A stretch of 32,754 bases of DNA from an uncultured beta proteobacterium (GTDB lineage: Bacteria; Pseudomonadota; Gammaproteobacteria; Burkholderiales; Burkholderiaceae_C). Where the stretch lies: NCBI GenBank assembly GCA_903886275.1, contig CAISLN010000090.1, forward strand, positions 1 through 32,754, given 5' to 3'. Below are positions 1-6,833 of the stretch, in pieces (the first letter of the stretch is position 1; each line of letters starts with the position of its first letter). A model generated the notes under the pieces. It was given only the letters and a program-made list of their open reading frames with translations, searched no databases and was not told where the DNA came from. The position numbers were made by a program, and so were the translations under genes.

Positions 1-81
1 AAAACGTCCAGGGCGAATCGAGCCAAGAATGCGAAAAAGACGATCCAAAGCCTACCCATTGTTGAAGGTTTCTCGCGCTAA
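1..81 (+). CDS. possible 3' end of a gene cut by the left edge
   Basis: Frame 1 is open from the first base to a TAA at 79-81 and would encode the last 26 residues of a protein, rich in Lys, Arg and Asn and ending in EGFSR. I do not recognise it. The only support is that the frame is open to the edge and that a hairpin at 92-113 lies between this stop and the convergent stop at 123. A stretch this short can be open by chance, so this is a weak call. Confidence 0.2.
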   Translation, partial: KTSRANRAKNAKKTIQSLPIVEGFSR

Positions 82-91
82 GGCTAGACGA

Positions 92-113
92 CATGTCCAA
101 CTACATGGACATG
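92..113. terminator. hairpin between convergent stops, possible bidirectional terminator
   Basis: CATGTCCA (92-99) and TGGACATG (106-113) are perfect inverted repeats of 8 bases around a 6-base loop. The hairpin starts about 10 bases past the stop of the DUF262 gene and about 10 bases past the possible plus-strand stop at 81. There is no T-run on either side, so it is not a classical intrinsic terminator. A protein-binding site is an alternative. Confidence 0.35.
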
Positions 114-122
114 AGCGGAAGC

Positions 123-1964
123 TTAAGTAAGTGCCATTCGCCTCTGACGTACTTTCATGAAACCGGTGAAATCGTTGGCGTAAAGCGCCTGCGCCTGTAT
201 GCAGTGCGTTCGCAGATAGGCCGCAAGCGTCTCCTTGTCGATGGGTGGCTCAATGATCTGGCCATTGTTGCCTTGCTTGCCGTTTTCGAGTTTTCCCAAA
301 TAGACGGAGGGTGCTACGCCACCAATGATGCGATTGGTGCGGTAGCCGAGTGGCGTCTTGTTAATGACGGAGTCGTAAATGGACGACGGGATTTTTGGGG
401 TCTGTTTTTCGCACCAATCTTTTGGAAAGATGTGGTGAATATCGACACCCTCGTCGAAGAAAACAGTTTGATCGAACGCTTGCCCACTGCGAAAATCAAT
501 GGCACCTTCCCGCAGTAACAGTGCTTGCAGGCCCTTGTAGGCTGCCGAAAGCCTGGATCGCATGGTCAGCAGGCGGTCGGCGCGCAATACGCCGTCGGAT
601 ACGGTGGATGGTGGCGGGCCGCCGTCCAGCCAAGCCGGGACTTCGAGGATGTCTTTGGCAAAGCGGCTTTCAACGGCTGACCCATACAGTTCGCCAAATA
701 CTCCGCACCAGTACCAGCGGGCGATTTTGTCGATGTTGGTGGTGTGTTCGGCCTTGTCACCAATTTCGGCAAAGATGGCGGCCAGCGGGACAAGTTGGGT
801 TTGGTACGGAAGATCGACGACGCGGTGAATCTGCTGCTGACGCAAAAATTTGGCCGCACGCTCGAAACCGGTGCGCACCGCATTGCCATGTTTCTTGTAG
901 GCCGCAAGCGGCAAGTCGAGCAGCGATTGGCGTGTGGCACGAACGGCCGGCCAGTCGTTTTCTTTCTTCGTTGGATCAGCCATCGCGGCGAGGCGCACTT
1001 CCTTGGTGTGCAGCAGGGCAATGGCTTGCAAGAAGTCAGTAGCGGCGACGTTGGCCAACACGCCCTGCGACTGGCCTGCAGCCCGCCCGAAAGCAGCGAG
1101 TCGTTTCTGTGTGCCGAGCTTGCGGTCAGCGTCATCGGCCTTTTCATCACCCAACCAGTCGTCGCGCAGCTTGTGGCCTTGGGCGGCGTACATGGCGGTG
1201 AGTAGCTCGAAGGCATCGAGTGCTTTGCCTCCGGTGTTGACCTTCTCGAACACAAGACAGACGGCTTCGTGCGAGGTGTCGGCACCGAGGGCAATGACAG
1301 GGACTTGGTACTCGGAAAAGTTCTTGAGCACTTCGTTCTGGAAGCGAAAAAAGAGGCCGATTTTGTCCTCGCCCTTGGCGCTCCAGTATTTCCAGAACCC
1401 TTGCATCCACTCGTCAGTGTTAAAGACCTGATTGAGCGGGAACATCAGGTTTTCAAATTCCAGTCCAGGCGCGGACAAGTCGAGCACGATGTCTTTGTCA
1501 AAATTCGTTTTCAACTTTCGATCTTCGGGTAGCGCGAAAATCGCCGACTCTCGGTCAGCCTCGTTGTTTAACGCCTTCATCATGTCAATGTAGAACCACC
1601 GCTTGACCAACCGTTTTTTGGCGGTGATGGTGGCGACGACCTGGCGGCGCATACAACTTTGGTAAAGCGATGTCATGCGCTGTTGGCCATCGAGCAGAAG
1701 TTGCTCGGGCTTTGTCTGTGCCGCAACTGGAGCGCCCTCGATGGGGCGATAGGCGAAGACCACGCCTGTGTCGATCTTCGACTTGAGCGACATCAGCGCG
1801 CCCATAGGGAATCCGCGTGATACAGACGCAATGAGGCTCATGATCCGTTCTTCTTCCCAAACCCAACTGCGTTGGAAATCGGGCAACTGGAGTTTTCCGT
1901 CTTCGCAGGTTTTGAGCAGTGTCTGGAGCAGTACCGGGTTGGTGTCGAAAGTTGTTTTGGCCAT
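123..1964 (-). CDS. DUF262 and DUF1524 (GmrSD-like) HNH nuclease
   Basis: This 613-residue protein has the two-domain layout of single-chain GmrSD-like proteins. The N-terminal DUF262 domain shows PDFQRSWVW (28-36), the hallmark DGQQR (92-96), which is the NTP-handling motif in the GmrS half, and FEKVNTGGKALDAFELL near 239-255. The C-terminal DUF1524 part carries the HNH-type signature HHIFPK (510-515) followed by an NKTPL segment near 536, as expected for a His-Me finger nuclease active site. Known relatives cut modified (glucosylated) phage DNA or act in other anti-phage systems. Both halves look intact, so activity is plausible, but the target is not visible. No methyltransferase or other defence gene lies beside it in this window. 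The ATG at 1964 is preceded by AGGGA. The family call is secure; the defence role is inference. Confidence 0.9.
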   Translation of the reverse strand: MAKTTFDTNPVLLQTLLKTCEDGKLQLPDFQRSWVWEEERIMSLIASVSRGFPMGALMSLKSKIDTGVVFAYRPIEGAPVAAQTKPEQLLLDGQQRMTSLYQSCMRRQVVATITAKKRLVKRWFYIDMMKALNNEADRESAIFALPEDRKLKTNFDKDIVLDLSAPGLEFENLMFPLNQVFNTDEWMQGFWKYWSAKGEDKIGLFFRFQNEVLKNFSEYQVPVIALGADTSHEAVCLVFEKVNTGGKALDAFELLTAMYAAQGHKLRDDWLGDEKADDADRKLGTQKRLAAFGRAAGQSQGVLANVAATDFLQAIALLHTKEVRLAAMADPTKKENDWPAVRATRQSLLDLPLAAYKKHGNAVRTGFERAAKFLRQQQIHRVVDLPYQTQLVPLAAIFAEIGDKAEHTTNIDKIARWYWCGVFGELYGSAVESRFAKDILEVPAWLDGGPPPSTVSDGVLRADRLLTMRSRLSAAYKGLQALLLREGAIDFRSGQAFDQTVFFDEGVDIHHIFPKDWCEKQTPKIPSSIYDSVINKTPLGYRTNRIIGGVAPSVYLGKLENGKQGNNGQIIEPPIDKETLAAYLRTHCIQAQALYANDFTGFMKVRQRRMALT

Positions 1965-2105
1965 TGGTCAGCTTGTCCCTTGGGTTTTTGCGTGGCCACG
2001 TTTCTTCCCGAAAATTTTCACAAATTCGGTGTGTGACTCATATACCCAGTTCATTATGGCTGACTCCCGCTTGCGCTTTGGACCTCTGGCTACTTGAGCC
2101 TTTCA

Positions 2106-2183
2106 TCATACCCGCGCAGGCGGGCATCCAGCCCTGAGTTCCCGCCTGCGCGGGAATGACGGGAGGAGGCGCGGGAATGACGG
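2106..2183. repeat. REP-like palindromic repeat doublet downstream of the aor operon
   Basis: CCCGCGCAGGCGGG (2111-2124) and its reverse complement (2141-2154) form a head-to-head pair flanked by TCAT/ATGA and ATCCAG-type edges. A third partial copy repeats GCGCGGGAATGACGG (2148-2162 and 2169-2183). The same consensus recurs at 24185-24259. Each core is itself a small hairpin and the pair can fold into a larger one. The element sits just past the stop of the last aor gene, so it may stabilise the mRNA end or stop transcription. The rest of the gap 1965-2185 shows nothing else. Confidence 0.8.
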
Positions 2184-2185
2184 AC

Positions 2186-2503
2186 TTAACCGCCACCGCG
2201 CTGCATATAAAGATCAAAGCGTTTCATAAACGCATAGCGCGCTTGCTCATCGACACCGGCAAAGCGAAAGCGCACCAATAGGCGCGGCAGCTGCACCTGC
2301 GCGATCACGCGGGGCTCGGCCACCTGCCACTTCAGGCCCAAGGCGCCATCGCCTATGCGCACACCCACCGTGCAGTCCTGGCGCTTCCAGTGGTGGGTGC
2401 CAATGGCGTCGGGCAACCAGCGTAGCCAGTCGGCCTCGGTGCAGCCCATGTCGCGCTCAAAGCGCTCATCAAAAAAAGATTGCATGTCGCTCGTGTTGTC
2501 CAC
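2186..2503 (-). CDS. uncharacterised 105-residue protein, last gene of the aor operon
   Basis: I do not recognise a family. The product is a small soluble protein with no signal peptide, membrane segment or cysteine cluster. It begins with an acidic, aromatic helix-like part, followed by alternating hydrophobic residues suggestive of beta strands (VGVRIGDGALGLKW, then VIAQVQLPRLLVRFRF), and ends in a helical segment and GGG. It starts 5 bases after the MoaD-like stop, so it is co-transcribed and probably translationally coupled. The listed start is GTG at 2503; an ATG at 2485 would give 99 residues, and neither has a clear ribosome site. Its place after a MoaD-like gene suggests a role in assembly, insertion of the pterin cofactor or quality control of the aldehyde oxidoreductase, but this is inference from position only. 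Confidence 0.65.
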   Translation of the reverse strand: MDNTSDMQSFFDERFERDMGCTEADWLRWLPDAIGTHHWKRQDCTVGVRIGDGALGLKWQVAEPRVIAQVQLPRLLVRFRFAGVDEQARYAFMKRFDLYMQRGGG

Positions 2504-2508
2504 GGGTT

Positions 2509-2763
2509 CTAGCCACCCGCAATCGGTGGCCAGATGGCTAGCACATCGTCGGGCTGCAGCGCCAGCGTGGCGCGGTCTGTCGGCGCGATATAGCGGCCGT
2601 TGATCAGCACCAGGTGCACCATTTTTTCGGGCAAACCAAAGGGCTCGATGATTTGCAAAATGGTGGCACCCGGCGCCACCTCCAGCGTGAGTTGGTTGGC
2701 GTTGCGGTGCTGCTGCGGCAGGTAGTCGGTAAGCGAGGCAAAAAGCTTGAAAGTAATCTTCAT
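2509..2763 (-). CDS. MoaD/ThiS-family sulfur-carrier-like protein of the aor operon
   Basis: This 84-residue ubiquitin-fold protein ends in the diglycine tail (PPIAGG) that MoaD and ThiS use as a thiocarboxylate. It has the family pattern: strand MKITFKLFASL, the central PGATI segment near 31-35, the LINGRYI strand near 53-59 and the PDDVLAIWPP approach to the tail. The start is placed at ATG 2763, with AGGA eight bases upstream, instead of an in-frame codon 21 bases earlier. Dedicated MoaD-like genes often accompany tungsten aldehyde oxidoreductase genes. It may supply dithiolene sulfur for the pterin of this enzyme or act as a maturation factor. No MoeB-type activating enzyme is encoded nearby, so it would have to use a housekeeping one. 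Confidence 0.85.
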   Translation of the reverse strand: MKITFKLFASLTDYLPQQHRNANQLTLEVAPGATILQIIEPFGLPEKMVHLVLINGRYIAPTDRATLALQPDDVLAIWPPIAGG

Positions 2764-2811
2764 GCAGCGCATCCTAAAGGCCACCGCATGGGCCTGGTGG
2801 CTGTGCCAGTA

Positions 2812-4167
2812 TTAGCGCCGGTGAGCATCATGGGCACCCGACCATTCCTGCTGACCTTGGGCCGCACCCAGATAGGCCGCGACCAACTGGGTCGGGTCTT
2901 TCATCAGCACTTCCTTCCAGGCACCCAAGCGAACCTGGCCTTCGACCAGGCCGCGCATCACGCCCACATGCTCGGTCCAGCCCACGCTATTGCAGCCCAC
3001 CAGCACATCGCCATGGAACTGCAAACTCAGGTGGCGCCCAGTGGCCGGGTCGGTCAGTTCCACCTGCTCGCCCCCAGGGCGGCCCTGCCAGTCGCCAAAG
3101 CTGGTGGAGATCAGGCCCAGGGTGTCGAGCACATTGATTTGGGTGACGCCCTTGAGCTCGGCGCGCGGGGCCTGCCCACGCCCATGGCTGACCATATTGG
3201 CGCCCGCAATGCGCGCCTGCTCGGCGGCATTGGGTTGGATCGCGCTGACGATGGTCTTGCCGCTGACCTTGTCAAAGGCCTCGGCGCAGTCGCCTGCGGC
3301 ATAGATGCCCGGCACATTGGTTTGCAAATGCTCGTCGGTCAGCACACCGAGCAAGCAGGTGATGCCGGACTTTTCCAGATAGCCAATGGCGGGGCGCACA
3401 CCGGCGGCGCTGATGACCAGATCAGCCTCCACAGTTTTGCCGCTAGATAGCTTCACTTGCAGCGGCTTCTTGGCATCATCGCCAGATGCGCCCAACAGAC
3501 CCAGGATGCGCTCGCCAATGCCCGGCTCGGGGCGCGAGATGGATTCGACCCGGGTAGAGGTAAACACCTGCACACCCTTGGCCTCGCACCAGTCGCGGAT
3601 CATGCCGCCAGCGGTCGGGCCCATCATGCGCGGCACCATGCGGTCGCCCATTTCCACCACGCTCAAGCTCACGCCGCGCGATACCAGCGATTCCATGATG
3701 ATGCAGCCAATAAAGCCGGCGCCGAGTTGCAACACGCGTGCGCCCTGGGTGGCCAGCGCGGCGATCTTGCGCGCGTCTTGCAGCGTCCAGCAGCTGTGCA
3801 CGCCCTCAGAATCGATGCCGGCAATGGGCGGACGAATCGGGTGCGAACCGGTGGCAATCAAGAGCGTGTCAAAGCCCAGGCTCTGCCCGTTATCCAAGGC
3901 CACCGTCTTGGCCGCTGCATCCACGGCCGTGACCTTGGCCTGCACCAGGTCGATGTTCAGATCAGAAAAGTGCGAAGGGTTCTTGCGCAAATAGGTGCCG
4001 CGCTCGTCCACATTGCCGATCAACAAATAGGGAATGGCCATGCGCGAATAGGACGGCTCGGGCTCGTCACCGACGATGGTGATGCGGTCCTTGGGTGCCA
4101 ACTTGCGTATGGTTTCCGCAGCGATGACACCGGCCGGGCCGGCGCCAAGAATCAGATGGTGGGTCAT
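2812..4167 (-). CDS. aorC: FAD subunit of aldehyde oxidoreductase (AorC-like, NAD+-reducing)
   Basis: This 451-residue protein belongs to the pyridine-nucleotide disulfide oxidoreductase fold but lacks the redox-active CxxxxC. The FAD-binding GAGPAG is at 8-13, the ATGSHP segment near 105-110, the second dinucleotide-binding GAGFIG at 149-154 and the FAD-closing YAAGDCAEA near 289-297. In Aromatoleum the AorC subunit carries FAD and passes electrons between the Fe-S chain and NAD+; the size and operon position here match that. It is third in the operon, after aorA and aorB, and is separated from aorB by a 119-base gap holding a terminator-like hairpin. The ribosome site GGAG lies 6 bases before the ATG. 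NADH:rubredoxin or nitrite reductase relatives are alternatives by fold, but the context makes AorC the best call. Confidence 0.85.
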   Translation of the reverse strand: MTHHLILGAGPAGVIAAETIRKLAPKDRITIVGDEPEPSYSRMAIPYLLIGNVDERGTYLRKNPSHFSDLNIDLVQAKVTAVDAAAKTVALDNGQSLGFDTLLIATGSHPIRPPIAGIDSEGVHSCWTLQDARKIAALATQGARVLQLGAGFIGCIIMESLVSRGVSLSVVEMGDRMVPRMMGPTAGGMIRDWCEAKGVQVFTSTRVESISRPEPGIGERILGLLGASGDDAKKPLQVKLSSGKTVEADLVISAAGVRPAIGYLEKSGITCLLGVLTDEHLQTNVPGIYAAGDCAEAFDKVSGKTIVSAIQPNAAEQARIAGANMVSHGRGQAPRAELKGVTQINVLDTLGLISTSFGDWQGRPGGEQVELTDPATGRHLSLQFHGDVLVGCNSVGWTEHVGVMRGLVEGQVRLGAWKEVLMKDPTQLVAAYLGAAQGQQEWSGAHDAHRR

Positions 4168-4212
4168 GTGTGCTCCAAATAAAAGAAAGGCGGCCCTTGG
4201 ATGACCGCCTTT
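4168..4212 (-). terminator. terminator-like hairpin between aorB and aorC
   Basis: Read on the minus strand, AAAGGCGG and CCGCCTTT (plus coordinates 4205-4212 and 4186-4193) form a perfect 8-base stem with an 11-base loop, followed by CTTTTATTT. This is the form of an intrinsic terminator, placed just ahead of the aorC ribosome site. It would let only part of the transcripts read into aorC, the MoaD-like gene and the 105-residue gene, or protect the 3' end of an aorAB message. Confidence 0.65.
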
Positions 4213-4286
4213 GAATGGCTTGCTACAAACGAGGCGCAGCCCACTTGCCGCAGCTTGCAGCGAGTGGGTGCGGTCGGCGCGGCTGC

Positions 4287-6134
4287 CTACAGACCCAGAC
4301 GCGCGCGCGTCTCGGCAGTCGGGCGGCCCTCAGCATCCCAACCGCGGGCGGCATAGTACTTGGGCAGCATCTCGGCCAGCATATTGACCTTGCCCTTGGC
4401 CGGGCCGCTGTTCACGCCCTCCGTCAACAGGCGCTTGGGCAGGCTGTCGTCCTTGGCGGTAAAGCCCGCACGGTTGTTGAACTCGCGCTCCAGGTTCCAG
4501 ATGCGCTCGCCGATATGGGCCAGGGCTTCGGTATCGAACTCGTCGCCGATGGCACCTTGCAACTGCGGCGCCAGATCGGCCAGACCCCAGGCAAAGGTGG
4601 TGAAGATGCACAGACCGGATGAATCGAATGCGGCCGTTGCATCCTGGAAGGCCTTGACCAGTTCGGGCTTGCCTTCGTGCTCCAGCGGATCGGTCTTGAC
4701 CGGAATGCCCAGCACCTCAGACGCGATGGTGTAGCCGCGCAGGTGGCAGCCACCCCGGTTGGAGGTGGCATAGGCCAAACCGATACCTTGGATAGCACGG
4801 CCATCGTAGGCCGGAAATTCCTGTCCCTTGCTGCTCATGCTCAGATCGGGGTGGCCGTATTTGGCGGTCAGGCGCTTGGAGCCCTGGCCGATTTCCTTGC
4901 CAAAGCCGCGGCCATGCACGGTCTCATCGACCAGGAAGGCCAAGGCTTCTGCAGAGCCAAACTTGGCATCAATGCCAATTTGCTCCTTGGTCAGCACGCC
5001 CATGTCATACAACTCCATCACGGCGCCAATGGTGGCGCCAAAGCTGATGGGGTCAATGCCCTCTTCGTTGCAAATCAGGTTGGCGTATTGCAGCGCCTCC
5101 AGGTCTTTGACGCCATTGGCCGCGCCCAGGGCCCAGGCCGCTTCGTATTCCAGGCCGCCATTGGCGCCCCAGTATTGCGGCTTGGTGGCCACGGTGAAGT
5201 GGCTCTGGTCCATCTTGCTGATGCGTCCGCAGGCAATGGTGCAACCAAAGCAGGCCTGGTTGGTGACCAGGTGCTTTTTGCCGTCGGTGGCGCGCGGTGT
5301 GGCCATGGCTTCGGCCGAAATATCCTTGGCGCTTTCGAACTGGCTGTCGCGGTGGTTGCGGGTGGGCAGCGCGCCGATTTCATTGATCACATTCATCAGC
5401 ACCTGGGTGCCATAGATGGGCAGGCCCTGGCCGGTGACGCCGTTTTCGGCCAGGATTTTTTTCTTTTCCTTGACGGCCTGCATAAAGGCCTTGGGGTTCT
5501 TGAGGTTGCCCACGCCCTTGGTGCCGCGCACTGCAATGGCTTTCAGATTCTTGCTGCCCATGACGGTGCCCACGCCCGAGCGGCCGGCCGCGCGGTGCAG
5601 GTCGTTGACCACGGCGGCAAACAGCACGCCGTTTTCACCGGCCTTGCCGATGCTCGACACGCGGGTCAGCGGATCTTGCAGGCTCTTCTTGAGCAGGCCT
5701 TCGGTTTCCCACACGCTCTTGCCCCACAGGTGGGCGGCGTCGCGCAACTCGGCCACATCGTCGTTGACGTACAGGTACACGGGCTTGGGCGAAGCACCTT
5801 CAAAAATAACCATGTCCCAGCCGGCCATCTTGAACTCGGCACCCCAGTAGCCGCCCGAATTGGAGCAGGCAATGGCGCCGGTCAGCGGGCTCTTGGTGAT
5901 GACGGTGTAGCGCCCACCGGTGGAGGCCATGGTGCCGGTCAAGGGGCCGGTGGCCCAGATGATTTTGTTGGCGGGTGACAGAGGATCGACGGTGGCATCG
6001 ACCTCTTCGCAGAGGTATTTGGTGCCCAGACCGCGCGAGCCGATATAGGCGCGGGCCCATTCCATATTGAGGGGTTCGGACTTGACGGACCCAGCGGTCA
6101 AGTCAACGCGAAGAATTTTTCCTGCCCAAGACAT
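4287..6134 (-). CDS. aorB: tungsten (or molybdenum) aldehyde:ferredoxin oxidoreductase catalytic subunit
   Basis: This 615-residue protein has the full length and motifs of the AOR family. It oxidises aldehydes to carboxylic acids at a metal bound by two pterins. The single [4Fe-4S] site is visible as C295-x2-C298-x3-C302 with the distant C509, which lies in the pterin-binding DSSGLC (504-509). The N-terminal domain starts with the typical GKILRVDL, IGSRGLGTKYL and the GPLTGTMASTGGRYTV pterin-contact region (63-79). It starts 12 bases after aorA with GGAG before the ATG. With AorA and AorC it matches the three-subunit, NAD-reducing enzyme of Aromatoleum. The genomic context cannot tell tungsten from molybdenum; the AOR family normally uses tungsten. 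Likely substrates are aliphatic or aromatic aldehydes, which the sequence alone does not decide. Confidence 0.93.
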   Translation of the reverse strand: MSWAGKILRVDLTAGSVKSEPLNMEWARAYIGSRGLGTKYLCEEVDATVDPLSPANKIIWATGPLTGTMASTGGRYTVITKSPLTGAIACSNSGGYWGAEFKMAGWDMVIFEGASPKPVYLYVNDDVAELRDAAHLWGKSVWETEGLLKKSLQDPLTRVSSIGKAGENGVLFAAVVNDLHRAAGRSGVGTVMGSKNLKAIAVRGTKGVGNLKNPKAFMQAVKEKKKILAENGVTGQGLPIYGTQVLMNVINEIGALPTRNHRDSQFESAKDISAEAMATPRATDGKKHLVTNQACFGCTIACGRISKMDQSHFTVATKPQYWGANGGLEYEAAWALGAANGVKDLEALQYANLICNEEGIDPISFGATIGAVMELYDMGVLTKEQIGIDAKFGSAEALAFLVDETVHGRGFGKEIGQGSKRLTAKYGHPDLSMSSKGQEFPAYDGRAIQGIGLAYATSNRGGCHLRGYTIASEVLGIPVKTDPLEHEGKPELVKAFQDATAAFDSSGLCIFTTFAWGLADLAPQLQGAIGDEFDTEALAHIGERIWNLEREFNNRAGFTAKDDSLPKRLLTEGVNSGPAKGKVNMLAEMLPKYYAARGWDAEGRPTAETRARLGL

Positions 6135-6146
6135 GTTGGTGCTCCT

Positions 6147-6623
6147 TTAAGTTGCGGAGGGCTGATTGCCCAACTTGTTGGCCCATGCTTCCATCTTGCC
6201 AAGACCGGTCCAGTTGGCGTCGATGAAGGTGATGGCAGAAGTGGGGCAGGCATCGGCACAGGCCGGGTCGCCGCCGCACAGGTCGCACTTCTGGACCTTG
6301 CCGGTTTCTTCCACGTAATTGATGGTGCCAAACGGGCAGGCAATGGTGCAGACCTTGCAGCCCACGCAGGTGGCCTCGTTGACGACCTTGGCGCCCGTGG
6401 CCTTATCGACCGTGATGGCTTCTACGGGACAGGCGTGCAGGCACCAGGCCTCATCGCACTGCGTACAGGTATAGGGAACCTTCTTGCCGGTTTCGTGGAA
6501 GTTGAAGACCTTGATGCGGGACTTGGCGGTGGCGAAGGTGCCGTAGTTCTCGAAAGAACAGGCCATCTCGCATTGCAGACAGCCGGTGCACTTGTCGGCG
6601 TTGATATGCAATAGCTTTTGCAT
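6147..6623 (-). CDS. aorA: four-cluster ferredoxin subunit of aldehyde oxidoreductase (AorA-like)
   Basis: This 158-residue electron-transfer protein has sixteen cluster cysteines in four groups: C12/15/18/22, C53/56/61/65, C86/89/92/96 and C113/116/122/126, enough for four [4Fe-4S] clusters in the HycB/DMSO-reductase-B arrangement. It has no Tat or Sec signal, so it works in the cytoplasm. It is the first gene of the operon, with AGGAG seven bases before the ATG. In the Aromatoleum enzyme the equivalent subunit relays electrons from the tungsten subunit to the FAD subunit, and can polymerise into filaments decorated with AorB. Whether this protein does so cannot be seen. The C-terminal tail after the last cluster (about 30 residues) is where polymerisation contacts could be looked for. 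Confidence 0.9.
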   Translation of the reverse strand: MQKLLHINADKCTGCLQCEMACSFENYGTFATAKSRIKVFNFHETGKKVPYTCTQCDEAWCLHACPVEAITVDKATGAKVVNEATCVGCKVCTIACPFGTINYVEETGKVQKCDLCGGDPACADACPTSAITFIDANWTGLGKMEAWANKLGNQPSAT

Positions 6624-6727
6624 GGTTTCTCCTGTGGTTTTACTAGAGGCGTAGCGGCAACCTATGCACGGCCATGCCTATGAAATGGTTTGCCTACGTA
6701 TTGTTGAAGCTGCATGTCCTAAAAACT

Positions 6728-6743
6728 CTAGGGATAACCCTAG
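6728..6743. promoter_or_regulatory. perfect palindrome between aorA and the divergent regulator
   Basis: CTAGGG-ATAA-CCCTAG is a perfect 6+4+6 inverted repeat. It lies about 105-120 bases upstream of the aorA start and about 90 bases upstream of the chosen start of the regulator. It is the most symmetrical site in the intergenic region and is a candidate operator for the GAF/Fis-type regulator. No convincing -24/-12 (sigma-54) promoter was found on either strand here. Confidence 0.45.
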
Positions 6744-6833
6744 TCGGGTGTGGAACTGCATGGAAATTCTCAATTTGCAACACAATGCCCCTGTACCCTT
6801 CCCGCTGTTTTGACCTATGCGCAGTACCCCACC

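Noticed and set aside
4677..5978. A 433-codon open frame on the plus strand
   Set aside because: It is antisense to aorB; His/Gly/Ala-rich shadow composition.
6624..6833. Possible sigma-54 promoter for aorA or the regulator
   Set aside because: The only GG-N10-GC spacing found lacks the TGGCAC and TTGCA context, so it was not called.
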